Assembly (NCBI RefSeq): GCF_905220995.1 | Contig: NZ_CAJNBJ010000018.1 | Span: 124,001 to 188,000 of the forward strand | DNA length: 64,000 nt | Source of the DNA: Nitrospira defluvii | GTDB taxonomy: Bacteria; Nitrospirota; Nitrospiria; Nitrospirales; Nitrospiraceae | Direction: 5' to 3' | Shown: positions 35,872 through 44,722 of the stretch, piece by piece | Layout of the letters: each line of letters opens with the position of its first letter | Position numbering within the stretch: the first letter of the stretch is position 1 | Made by a program: the position numbers and the translations under genes | The notes under the pieces: generated by a model | Database searches by the model: none | What the model was told of the DNA's origin: nothing | What the model saw: only the letters and a program-made list of their open reading frames with translations

Positions 35872-36663
35872 ATGGACGGCCGACACGACAGGTGGGAATG
35901 GACGGGGTACGGACAGACAGATCGAGGCCTGATCCGGGCTAGCAACCAGGATGCGTTCCTGGTCGACAACCGACGCCGGCTCTGGGCCGTGGCGGACGGC
36001 ATGGGCGGTCATCCCGGAGGGGATGTGGCCAGCCGGTTGGTCGTGGACACCCTCGCAGACTTCGCCACGACCCTCTGCCGTAGCACTCTTTCCAGCCAGA
36101 AGGACGACGAAGAGCACAGACGACTTCTCCTCACAACCATGGCGGAACAGGCCCATGCGACCATCCGTGCTCACGCGGAGAAAAACCCATCGTGCTTCGG
36201 CATGGGCACCACGCTCGTAATGGCGCACCTGCTTCCCTTGATTCAGCCGCGACTCCTGGTCCTGCACGTCGGCGACAGTCGCGCCTATCTGATTCGCGGA
36301 AGCACCATCACTCAACTCACACGGGATCACACGCTGATTGAGGACTCCATCCGGCAAGGGCAATTGACACGAGCACAGGCTGCATACCACCCGGATCGGC
36401 ACGTGTTGACGCGTGCGATAGGGCTCGGCTCCAGGTTGGAATGCGATCTGGTGTCATATGACCTGCACAGCGGTGACCTCCTGCTGCTCTGCTCAGACGG
36501 CCTGACCAACCTACTGACCGATGAGGACATTCTCACAACTGTGCTCCCCCACCCCCACGATGCCCATCACTCGACTCGAGCACTGATCCAGGCAGCGCTC
36601 GATCGGGGAGGAATCGACAACGTGACGGTCGTCAGCTGTACCGTGAGTGAATCGCGGGAGTAG
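35872..36663 (+). CDS. PP2C-type serine/threonine protein phosphatase
   Basis: 263 residues from ATG 35872, one base after the previous stop. All PP2C motifs are visible: TDRGLIRASNQDAFL, AVADGMGGHPGGDVASRL, GMGTTLVMAHL, VLHVGDSRAYLIRG, LTRDHTLIED, LLLLCSDGLTNLL and GIDNVTVVSC. The Asp residues that bind the two metals are present. Resembles Stp/PrpC phosphatases, which reverse Hanks-type kinases; no such kinase is in the window. Confidence 0.93.
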   Translation: MDGRHDRWEWTGYGQTDRGLIRASNQDAFLVDNRRRLWAVADGMGGHPGGDVASRLVVDTLADFATTLCRSTLSSQKDDEEHRRLLLTTMAEQAHATIRAHAEKNPSCFGMGTTLVMAHLLPLIQPRLLVLHVGDSRAYLIRGSTITQLTRDHTLIEDSIRQGQLTRAQAAYHPDRHVLTRAIGLGSRLECDLVSYDLHSGDLLLLCSDGLTNLLTDEDILTTVLPHPHDAHHSTRALIQAALDRGGIDNVTVVSCTVSESRE

Positions 36664-36674
36664 GCAAATAGCCA

Positions 36675-36704
36675 TTGACACCACCTCAGGCCTGCAGGTA
36701 GCCT
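36675..36704 (+). promoter_or_regulatory. Predicted promoter of the NTF2-like gene
   Basis: Perfect TTGACA (36675-36680), 18 nt, TAGCCT (36699-36704); leader of about 48 nt. Confidence 0.5.
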
Positions 36705-36759
36705 CACTGTATCAAGCCCCGTAAACTCACGAGCCTGTGACCTGCGACATGTCCCGCAA

Positions 36760-37668
36760 ATGAGCGCCCAATCCCTCCACTACCGCACAGTTGTCCGATT
36801 GTACCTACACGGCCTTTGGCTCGGCTCATTATTGAGCGTCCTCTGCGTTTCCTTCGCCGCAGCGGCAGAACCCGTCGGGCCCGAGGCCACTCTACGTGCC
36901 CTGGTGCAAGCGAATGCCGAGCGCGACCTCGCCACGATGTCGAAATACATGTCCCACGATGCGGATGCCATCGGGTATACGATCGACGGACGCAAATATG
37001 TCGGTTGGCCGGACCTCGCCAGCGACATGCGCAGTGAATTCGACTCGGTCACCAAACTAGAAATTCCCATCACCAACCTCCGCATGTGGACCAGGGGGGA
37101 TGTCGCCTGGTTCGCCATGGAATTGAACTATATCCGCTACGTCGACCCAGGGGACCTCACCCAGCGCATGATTCTCCCTCTACGCGAAACGGGCGTGTTG
37201 GAGCGACGGGACGGCCGTTGGATCCTCGTGGCTTGGCACGAATCCACTCGCCATCACGACAATGACAACGGACCCGCTGCCGGTACGACCACACTCCTTC
37301 ATCGCGCATCGGATGCCCAACCGGCTGTGCCGAATGGTGTCGATCTCAGCGGACAATGGGAAGTGACGGAGGTCGAGGACAACAAGAAGTACGTCGCAAG
37401 CCTGGATGCCCAGGGGAACGGCCCCTATACCTGGCAGGAAGGACAATTCACGACCACCAGTTACGACGACCGCCGCTGGCAAGGCACCTGGAAACAGACC
37501 GGAAACGACCGGGAGGGCGCATTTGAAGTGATTCTCTCGGAAGACGGGCGTGAAGCGAAAGGTATCTGGTGGTATGTGCGTGTCGGTACACGGAACAATA
37601 TTCCACCTCGACAGCATGGCGGCACCTATCAGTGGAAACGACTCACCTCGCCCCCGCCGGCGCCTTAG
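36760..37668 (+). CDS. Secreted NTF2/SnoaL-like protein
   Basis: 302 residues. Signal peptide (GLWLGSLLSVLCVSFAAAAEP). Residues about 40-165 form a cone-shaped SnoaL/NTF2-like domain (ATLRALVQANAERDLATMSK, WPDLASDMRSEF, WFAMELNYIRYVD, RDGRWILVAWHESTR). Residues about 195-300 are a separate beta-rich domain with WEVTEVEDNKKYVASLDAQG and WQGTWKQTGNDREGAFEVIL, resembling a lipocalin-like ligand-binding barrel. No catalytic residues can be assigned. Confidence 0.65.
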   Translation: MSAQSLHYRTVVRLYLHGLWLGSLLSVLCVSFAAAAEPVGPEATLRALVQANAERDLATMSKYMSHDADAIGYTIDGRKYVGWPDLASDMRSEFDSVTKLEIPITNLRMWTRGDVAWFAMELNYIRYVDPGDLTQRMILPLRETGVLERRDGRWILVAWHESTRHHDNDNGPAAGTTTLLHRASDAQPAVPNGVDLSGQWEVTEVEDNKKYVASLDAQGNGPYTWQEGQFTTTSYDDRRWQGTWKQTGNDREGAFEVILSEDGREAKGIWWYVRVGTRNNIPPRQHGGTYQWKRLTSPPPAP

Positions 37669-37741
37669 CGACCGGGTGGCGCTTACCCGCATAGTTTCAG
37701 CAATATTGACCACGGCCGGTTTGTCACAACGAGGAGGGGCT

Positions 37742-38743
37742 ATGAATCGTGTGCTTCTAGTAATGGGCTTGCTCTTGGGAATTACCGGTCCGGCCTACGC
37801 CGACGGCGGGCACGCGCACCATGCCATTCCCACCATGCCCAGCCTGGGCCAAACCACGCTGGCCATCGACGACCACACGGTCACGCTGACATTCGGCCCC
37901 GTCGACCTGCCCACCGGCCACGACGGTGAATTGGCATCCAGCATGCCCAAAAAGGTGTTTCAGCTCCCCGAAGACACGTACATGATCGGATACAAGTCCG
38001 AGGTCTTTACAAAAGACGGCAAGCCCCTCCCCAAAAATTATCTTCATCACATTCTCATGCTGAACAATGACAAACCCAGCGTGTCGTGCGACGGCGAGCC
38101 GCTCTTTTTCGCGGGGGCCGGCTTGGAAATGACGGAAGCCCGTTTCCCCGAAGGCTATGGCGTCAAGCTGGGCAAAGGACAAAATCTCATGTCGGTCGTG
38201 GCCTTCTATCATAAGGCCCCCCCGACGAAGGATGTGATGGCCCGCTTCACGATGTATGTCGCCCCCAAAGGCACGAAGGTACAGGAAATGGACGTCTACC
38301 AGGTAGGCGTGAATATCGTGTGTTATAGCAAATTCGGCCAACGCGGCGCGGACCAGACGGACGAAGGCATCGAAATCAAGCCAGGGGTTTCGGTCCTCTC
38401 AGCGCCGCTAAAGTTCAGCATGGACGGCTGCGTGAAATTCGCCTATCCGCACGGCCACGACGAACTTCTCATGGTCGCACTCGAAAACAAGACTTCTCAG
38501 AAGACGCTCCTCCGCACCGTTCCTGAGGTCGATGCTGACGGAACTTTCCGTGACTTCCTTCCCCATCAAGTCTATCGAGACGGGAAGGGGTTCACCGTCA
38601 CCAAACAGGATGACTATGAAATGGTGATGGTTCACCACCACCCGTTACACAACCCAAATATTCAACACGGGATGGGAAACTACCTTCTGTACATGACGCC
38701 AGGTGTCTGTCCGCAGGAGACGAACACCGCGGTGGTACGCTAG
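37742..38743 (+). CDS. Copper type II monooxygenase-like (PHM / SURNod19-like) secreted protein
   Basis: 333 residues from ATG 37742, just after GAGGAGGGG. Signal peptide 1-20, then His-rich GGHAHHAIPTMP. The fold-defining motifs are YMIGYKSEVFTKDGKPLPKN, YLHHILMLNND (paired His, as in the first copper site of PHM-type proteins) and MVMVHHHPLHNPN (second His cluster), with a Met-rich C-terminus (MGNYLLYMTPG). Similar motif pairs occur in SURNod19-like proteins. Copper binding is likely, monooxygenase activity unproven. Confidence 0.6.
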   Translation: MNRVLLVMGLLLGITGPAYADGGHAHHAIPTMPSLGQTTLAIDDHTVTLTFGPVDLPTGHDGELASSMPKKVFQLPEDTYMIGYKSEVFTKDGKPLPKNYLHHILMLNNDKPSVSCDGEPLFFAGAGLEMTEARFPEGYGVKLGKGQNLMSVVAFYHKAPPTKDVMARFTMYVAPKGTKVQEMDVYQVGVNIVCYSKFGQRGADQTDEGIEIKPGVSVLSAPLKFSMDGCVKFAYPHGHDELLMVALENKTSQKTLLRTVPEVDADGTFRDFLPHQVYRDGKGFTVTKQDDYEMVMVHHHPLHNPNIQHGMGNYLLYMTPGVCPQETNTAVVR

Positions 38744-38757
38744 GCCGGACACATCGA

Positions 38758-38789
38758 GGGTCACCGCGGATGCTGTGCTGCGGTGGCCC
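38758..38789 (+). terminator. Hairpin after the copper-protein gene
   Basis: GGGTCACCGC (38758-38767) pairs with GCGGTGGCCC (38780-38789) with one G-T pair. A competing stem, CCGCGGA (38764-38770) with TCCGCGG (38792-38798), overlaps it. No T-run, so terminator strength is uncertain. Confidence 0.4.
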
Positions 38790-38798
38790 CGTCCGCGG

Positions 38799-39119
38799 AA
38801 GCTCTTCTCCTCGCCCGATCCATCCCCTTCACCTCACTCCGATCCGTCACGAAGCAGTCCCAGGGGATCCGGTCAGAGTGGATTCTGCACGCCCAGACTT
38901 CCACTCGACCCTACGGAAGTTGGACCGCCCCCTCGGGCAGCGGACTGGGATTCTCAAGAAGGTGTATGATATTGAACCATCCATGCACATTGACCTGCTT
39001 TCCAAGAACACAGTTCCCCTTCGAAATGGGAGAGCATGTTCATTACTGTGCGGTGGTGCAGGCCCGAGCTTCTACGCAGCATGCGCCGGGCATCCTGATC
39101 GCACCCCTGCTTGACGAGC
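38799..39119 (+). other. Long leader region of the fusion gene, with possible short upstream ORF
   Basis: No gene of normal size. TATGAT at 38965-38970 could be a -10 box without a good -35. A 20-codon frame (39036-39098) has GGGAGAG 1-7 nt before its ATG and reads MFITVRWCRPELLRSMRRAS; it ends 21 nt before the fusion gene ATG and could be a regulatory upstream ORF. Otherwise nothing recognised. Confidence 0.35.
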
Positions 39120-42100
39120 ATGAGATCTTCCATGTCCCTTCCGGAACCATCGCTCAATATCCTTCTGATCAACGAACATCCCGAAGAAATCAAACTGGTG
39201 ACGACCACCCTGCGTAGCTTGTTCTCCGGTTGTCGCATCGAAGCCGGCTACTCCTCGGAAGACGCATTGACCTTCAGCCAACAGGGTGATTGGCACATCA
39301 TTCTCATCGATCAGGACCTGGCTCCGGAACGCGGCATGGATGTGATCGCCCGCCTTCGTCGACATGCCCCCTATGCGGCAATCCTACTCCAGACGAACGA
39401 CCATGATTCGCACACGGCAATCCATGCCCTACAAAACGGGGCCGACTTCCTCCTGTTCAAACAATCACCCGGCTTCATCACCGAACTGTTGTTCTCCGTG
39501 CAAGAGGCCGTTGAAAAGCGTGACCTCCAAATGAAGTTGGACCATACCTTCCAACGACATTTGCGATTCATCGAAACGCTCAGCGACCTGTTATATGAAC
39601 TCGACGCGGAAGGGCGATTTGTCTACGTGAGCGCAACCGTCACCGCCTTGCTAGGGTACAGCCCAGAAGAGCTCGCGGGCCAGCATTATTCGATCCTCCT
39701 CCCGCCGCAACAGGAGCAGATGGGACGTTTCCGGTTGAACGAGCGTCGAGCAGGAAGTCGCTCGACACGAAAACTTGAGCTCACCCTCCACCGCAAGGCA
39801 TTACCCGATATCCCAACCGTGGCGGTAACCGTCGAGGTGACGGCAAAGGGGCTCTTTGACTCCGCCAACCGGTATCTAGGCACCGTCGGATTGCTGCACG
39901 ATCTGTCGCATGAGAAGGCTCAACAGGATCGCCTGACGGAGTTGGAATCCCGCCTACAAGAAACCCATCGACAACTCACACTCACCCGGGAAGCGGCTCG
40001 CGTGTCGCGCCAATTGCAGCAACCTCTCACCACGCTACTCCAGGACTCGCAGCGATTACTGACGTCGATCCAGCACAGCAACCTTGAGCAGCATGTCGAA
40101 ACGATGATCGCCAAAGCGTCGCACGCGAGCCAACTAAGCCAGCAACTCGCGCAAGTCATCCACGCACACCCTGCCGAGTTTCTCCCCCTCAACCTGAACG
40201 ACATTGTTCAAGCCGTGGTGCAGACAATACACCAAGCCCCTGATGGACCAGGTATCATGCTCACGAGCCACTTGGGGCAACACATCCCGGCCATTCTTGG
40301 ATCACGTACCGACATCGACAACCTGGTGCGCATCCTCATCGAGTACACACGACACTGCGTCTCGACTCCTGACAACCCAGCCAACCTCGTTGTAGAAACA
40401 AAACCCCTTGCGACTGGAAGCCCTTCGACCGCCCCGGACAAAATGACGGAAGAAGCTGAACCCACGCGTACGTTCGCGACCTTTACAATCCGAGCAACCG
40501 TCGCAAGTGTGCACCTACAGTCGACCGATGAACCGCCTGAAAGCCTGTCGGCAGAACAGCTGCTCCAAGCCCATCACATCATTCAGACTCATGGGGGCAG
40601 CATTGAGATCGAACACGTCGGCGATAGGCGGCTGACTATTTCGGTTCGTATTCCTGCCATGACGGGAAACTCCCCGTTGATTGCTCAGTCCTCCCACCAG
40701 CCAACGACTTCGAAGGAGCTCCTTCACTCCGACGTGAGTCGACGGCAGCAGGCCGCACGTGCCCAACCTGAGCGGCGGCGGTCAGAGCGCAAGCCCTTTT
40801 CCCTTCCAGTTCAGTTGTCGATCGGCGGCACCGCACTTCGTGGTGTCCTACGAAATATGAGCACAGGAGGAGCGCTCCTCACGATTCGGGACATTCCGAC
40901 GTCGATTCATTTGCAACCGGCCTATATCGTCATCAAAACACCGGTGAGTTTCCTCGAGTTGCAGGGTGTGGTGCACGAACGTTCCTCGGAAACCGCCGAC
41001 GTCCCATCGTCCGATATGAAAGAGTTTGCCATTTCGTTCCTACTCAACGTCGAACGTGACCGAAATGTGCTCCGCTCGCTGCTCGATGGCCTACAGGATG
41101 GCTCGACGCCCCTCACCTTCGAGGGCTTGATCCTTCCATCCGCCACAGCGATCGAGCCCACTCGCCCAACGCTTCCACCTTCTACTCAACCGGAAGCAGA
41201 GCGCCGCGAGACCACTCGCTTAAGACTCGCTCATTCGGTTCAGTTGGTCGCCCCGCACAATCCTCCCCACCTACTGCTCGGTCGGATCATGAATCTCAGC
41301 CTGGATGGCGCGTGCCTTGAGCTACCCGCTGGCTTCGACTTTACGGAAAGGTATCCCACGCTCCACTTGTTACCTCTGGAACCAAGCCGCCCCTCGCCCG
41401 AGAACGATGAGCCGCGCGCTTCGCGGCAGCCATGGGGCGCCCGTATTGTCTGGGCAGATCCTCGACCGCGTTCAACACGTTCCCCCCTCGATCATGTTGG
41501 ACACACAACGGTCTGCATCGGGGTGCGCTTCGACCATCTTTCCCCGGCACAGGAGCATGAACTTCGAAGCATCATTGCCGATGAAAGCAACCTTTTTCAT
41601 GATCGATTCATCATCAGCGCGGATCCACCCATTTTCACAGACTCGCACACAGTCCAGAATCATAAAGGACATCGACTTGCGTTGTCTCACGACTATCCCA
41701 GACATGGGGCAACAGGGCAGGCCCCCCTGGTCCTGCTCTGCCCAGGATACGGCACGACTCAGCAACAGTATGTGGCCGTTGCCTACGCCCTCGCCGGTGC
41801 CGGACTTCGGGTCCTACGATACGATCACAGCCGTCATATTGGGCTGAGCGACGGAGATCCTTCGCACACCACATTTTCGTCGCTGGAAGACGATCTCGAC
41901 ACGATTCTCACCTATGCCTGTACCCAGTGGCCTGGGACACCGCTCACGCTGCTGGCGCCCGATCTCCTCGGACGGATCGCGCTACGACGGCAGGATTGGC
42001 AAAGACAGCTGCATCGACTGATTCTCCTCAATCCAACACTCGACATCCGAAGTTGTCTGACCACCCTGCATCAGCGAGATCTGGTAGAGGAGCATCTCGC

Positions 42101-43331
42101 AGGAACCAGACTGGGATTGGGGAACTTGCTGGGGCTTCCGCTCGACATTGATCACTTCCTCGCCGACGCGATTGCCGCGCAGTATACAGATGGGGCTGCC
42201 CTCCAGGAGGAGCTCTCGCATTGCGCCGCAGACGTGGTGATTCTCGCGACAGCGGAGGCAGCGACGGATTGTGCCATTCCTGCACCATCCCATTCCGCCC
42301 TTAGCGAAGCGTTGATTCAACTTGGATCGAGAGCCAGAAGAGTGAGTCTTTCGCCGCCAATCATAGCCTCCGGTGGACTCACACCGTCGCTGCTCACCGC
42401 AAGTTCACGGCAACTCATACAACTCTGCCAACCGGGCCACCCCACGCAAGAGTCTGCAGCCATTGCCTCTCCCAGGATTTCCCAAGCGACGGTCACTCGT
42501 AGCCTTTTGGAATTGGATCGACTTCGCATCAAGTATTCACTGGGTACGGCCGGGCGGGCCCGGCTTTGGAATACATACTCCGACCTGACCCACACCCTGG
42601 ATGAGCTACCTACGCATTGGCACACGGTTGATCAGATGTACCAACTCCTCCAGCCACTCGACGGGCACCTGACGCTCCTCGATGTCGGATGCGGCCTGCA
42701 TTCGTTTGCCCGATTGTTGCTGCTCAATCTCTCCTACCGACTTCGCGCCCAAACCTGGCAGCCCGGAGCACAGCTTCAGTATGTCGGCGTGGACTTCTCA
42801 CCGTCGGCGCTACACCATGCACGAGAGGCGACCGGAAGTGCACTGCAACACGTCGACAAACTATTTTCTGCTCGCATGTCCGGCGCGACTCCGATCCATC
42901 GCCAGTGGGCGCTGAGCCGTTCCGTAGAAGCGCTCCCGTTCGCCGACCACTCATTTGATCGTATTGTGGCCAATCTCTCGCTGACCTTCGCACACTCCCC
43001 GCTCCACGCGCTGCGTGAACTGTTCCGCGTACTCAAGCCCGGTGGAAGACTCGTCATCAGCGCGTTCACATCCTCTGCGGACGTGGCTCGCCTCTACCGC
43101 CTGTCGTTACCGGAACTCGGACTGAATGCTTTCGCAGGAGAGGCTCGCGGAACCCTGAATCGAATGGCCCAATGCTGCATGGCTCTCCGCATCGGACAAT
43201 TACACGTGTTGGAGGAGGAGGCCATGAACCGCTACTTCGCACAAGTCACCTCTGCCCCGCCGAGACTCTTCCGTGCGCTTTCCGGCCAGCTTCTTCTCGC
43301 CGCCGCTGAAAAACCTGATTCCGCTGGCTGA
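39120..43331 (+). CDS. Multidomain signalling fusion: receiver-PAS-dead kinase-PilZ-PilZ-LuxD-like hydrolase-methyltransferase
   Basis: 1,403 residues from ATG 39120 (TTG 39111 and ATG 39132 are alternatives). Approximate order: receiver 10-130 (acidic pocket altered to INEH, but LIDQD and LLFKQ keep an Asp and the Lys); PAS 147-262 (FVYVSATVTALLGYSPEELA); kinase remnant 285-515 in which the H-box reads SRQLQQPLTTL, Arg replacing His, and ATP-binding boxes are lost; PilZ 550-650 (RRSER, NMSTGG); PilZ 694-820 (RRETTR, NLSLDG); alpha/beta-hydrolase 842-1100 resembling LuxD (VLRYDHSRHIGLSDG) but with LAPDLLGR where the serine elbow should be; SAM methyltransferase 1165-1395 (LLDVGCGLHSFARLL, YVGVDFS, VLKPGGRLVISAF). 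Both PilZ motifs predict cyclic-di-GMP binding. Likely a cytosolic sensor-effector. No frameshift signs; one continuous frame. Confidence 0.85.
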   Translation: MRSSMSLPEPSLNILLINEHPEEIKLVTTTLRSLFSGCRIEAGYSSEDALTFSQQGDWHIILIDQDLAPERGMDVIARLRRHAPYAAILLQTNDHDSHTAIHALQNGADFLLFKQSPGFITELLFSVQEAVEKRDLQMKLDHTFQRHLRFIETLSDLLYELDAEGRFVYVSATVTALLGYSPEELAGQHYSILLPPQQEQMGRFRLNERRAGSRSTRKLELTLHRKALPDIPTVAVTVEVTAKGLFDSANRYLGTVGLLHDLSHEKAQQDRLTELESRLQETHRQLTLTREAARVSRQLQQPLTTLLQDSQRLLTSIQHSNLEQHVETMIAKASHASQLSQQLAQVIHAHPAEFLPLNLNDIVQAVVQTIHQAPDGPGIMLTSHLGQHIPAILGSRTDIDNLVRILIEYTRHCVSTPDNPANLVVETKPLATGSPSTAPDKMTEEAEPTRTFATFTIRATVASVHLQSTDEPPESLSAEQLLQAHHIIQTHGGSIEIEHVGDRRLTISVRIPAMTGNSPLIAQSSHQPTTSKELLHSDVSRRQQAARAQPERRRSERKPFSLPVQLSIGGTALRGVLRNMSTGGALLTIRDIPTSIHLQPAYIVIKTPVSFLELQGVVHERSSETADVPSSDMKEFAISFLLNVERDRNVLRSLLDGLQDGSTPLTFEGLILPSATAIEPTRPTLPPSTQPEAERRETTRLRLAHSVQLVAPHNPPHLLLGRIMNLSLDGACLELPAGFDFTERYPTLHLLPLEPSRPSPENDEPRASRQPWGARIVWADPRPRSTRSPLDHVGHTTVCIGVRFDHLSPAQEHELRSIIADESNLFHDRFIISADPPIFTDSHTVQNHKGHRLALSHDYPRHGATGQAPLVLLCPGYGTTQQQYVAVAYALAGAGLRVLRYDHSRHIGLSDGDPSHTTFSSLEDDLDTILTYACTQWPGTPLTLLAPDLLGRIALRRQDWQRQLHRLILLNPTLDIRSCLTTLHQRDLVEEHLAGTRLGLGNLLGLPLDIDHFLADAIAAQYTDGAALQEELSHCAADVVILATAEAATDCAIPAPSHSALSEALIQLGSRARRVSLSPPIIASGGLTPSLLTASSRQLIQLCQPGHPTQESAAIASPRISQATVTRSLLELDRLRIKYSLGTAGRARLWNTYSDLTHTLDELPTHWHTVDQMYQLLQPLDGHLTLLDVGCGLHSFARLLLLNLSYRLRAQTWQPGAQLQYVGVDFSPSALHHAREATGSALQHVDKLFSARMSGATPIHRQWALSRSVEALPFADHSFDRIVANLSLTFAHSPLHALRELFRVLKPGGRLVISAFTSSADVARLYRLSLPELGLNAFAGEARGTLNRMAQCCMALRIGQLHVLEEEAMNRYFAQVTSAPPRLFRALSGQLLLAAAEKPDSAG

Positions 43332-43437
43332 AACCATACCTCGCATATATACTTCACTCACTAGCACAAAACGTGCGGAGGCTTTGGCGACACCGTGAGT
43401 AGCCAGGTGTGTGGCCTGGCATTTCCTGTGCAGGACT

Positions 43438-44721
43438 ATGACACTCCACCCGTCCAGTCGGCAGACCTCCACTCTTCAAGGCTCTGTGGAAATACTCAAA
43501 ATCATCAGCGAGTTTTCCGAGGCCGTGGGAAGCGCCCCCGATCTTCCACGCCTCGGCGATGTCCTTCTCCTGCGCCTCTCTCAGCAGGCACACCTGCCGC
43601 AGGGCGCCTTATGGATACAGGAACCGGACGGCGGGCACTATCGCCTCATTGCGTCGCTCGGACAGGATCACCGTTCCCAATTGACACGGCTGCTGCCCGA
43701 CGATCATCCCTTACTTCACGGTCTTTCCGACAAGGCATCGATGCTTCATTCCGACCATGCCCCCGCTTCGCCGGCGGGCCAGGCCATGCTCGCAGGAGAG
43801 GCCGCACTCTGCCTCGCGCTCCGGGGCAAAACGAAACTTCGCGGGCTCTGTACCCTCGGGCCAATCGGCAAAGACGATTACCTTGACGAAGACCAAAGAG
43901 CCCTCGTCGAAACCATGGCGCAAATCGCGGGCACAACATTAGATCATTATCTGACTCAGGACGACCTTCGCCGCTCCTCCACCTTAATGAGACGAACAGA
44001 CCGACTGCGTTCATTGGAAATCATGGCCGGTGGCTTTGCCCATGAAATCCGGAACCCGCTCACATCGATCAAGACATTTGTCCAATTGGCCCCTCAACGG
44101 CAGCAGGATCCGGTCTTCATCAAGGAATTCAGCACACTGGCACTCGAGGACATTCACCGCATCGAACGTCTACTCCATGAAATTCTCGACTACGCCAGCT
44201 ACATGACCCCACAACCTTCCGAAGTGGACTTGAACGAGCTTGTGGCCTCCTGCCTCGGCTTCGTGTCCGCCACCGCCTCGCGGCGTCACATTGAATTGCA
44301 GCCCCTGCTGTCGCCTCAATTACCGTTCCTCCTCCTCGACCGCCAACAAATCAAGCAGGTCCTGTTAAACCTCCTCCTGAACGCTCTTGACGCGATGCCG
44401 AGCGGCAACGGTGCCATTCGTGTTCATACCCGGCTCTTGTCTCAAAGCGGCCGCACCTCCTGGGTGCAACTGCAGGTCGAAGACGAAGGCTGTGGCATTG
44501 CGCCCGACCATCTGGAACATATTTTCGATCCTTTTTTCACCACCAAACATTCAAACAGTGCGGGGGATGGTGCGGGTCTCGGACTCACCACCGCACACCA
44601 GATTGTCCGCGAGCATGGCGGCACGCTGACCGTCGAAAGCCGGATCGGAGCAGGCTCCACGTTTTCCGTCAATTTTCCGGTGCCGGATGGAGGCACCACT
44701 GGTTCAGCCGTACGGGAGTAA
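43438..44721 (+). CDS. GAF-domain sensor histidine kinase
   Basis: 427 residues from ATG 43438 (GTG 43411 would add nine). No membrane helix, so cytosolic. Residues about 15-180 form a GAF-like sensor domain; then HisKA with GGFAHEIRNPLTSIKTFVQL (phospho-acceptor His intact) and an HATPase with NLLLNALDAM, VEDEGCGIAPDHL, IFDPFFTTK and GAGLGLTTAHQIVREHGG. NtrB-like architecture. The next gene, whose ATG lies one base after its stop, encodes the NtrC-type regulator, so the two form a cognate pair. Confidence 0.92.
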   Translation: MTLHPSSRQTSTLQGSVEILKIISEFSEAVGSAPDLPRLGDVLLLRLSQQAHLPQGALWIQEPDGGHYRLIASLGQDHRSQLTRLLPDDHPLLHGLSDKASMLHSDHAPASPAGQAMLAGEAALCLALRGKTKLRGLCTLGPIGKDDYLDEDQRALVETMAQIAGTTLDHYLTQDDLRRSSTLMRRTDRLRSLEIMAGGFAHEIRNPLTSIKTFVQLAPQRQQDPVFIKEFSTLALEDIHRIERLLHEILDYASYMTPQPSEVDLNELVASCLGFVSATASRRHIELQPLLSPQLPFLLLDRQQIKQVLLNLLLNALDAMPSGNGAIRVHTRLLSQSGRTSWVQLQVEDEGCGIAPDHLEHIFDPFFTTKHSNSAGDGAGLGLTTAHQIVREHGGTLTVESRIGAGSTFSVNFPVPDGGTTGSAVRE

Positions 44722-44722
44722 C

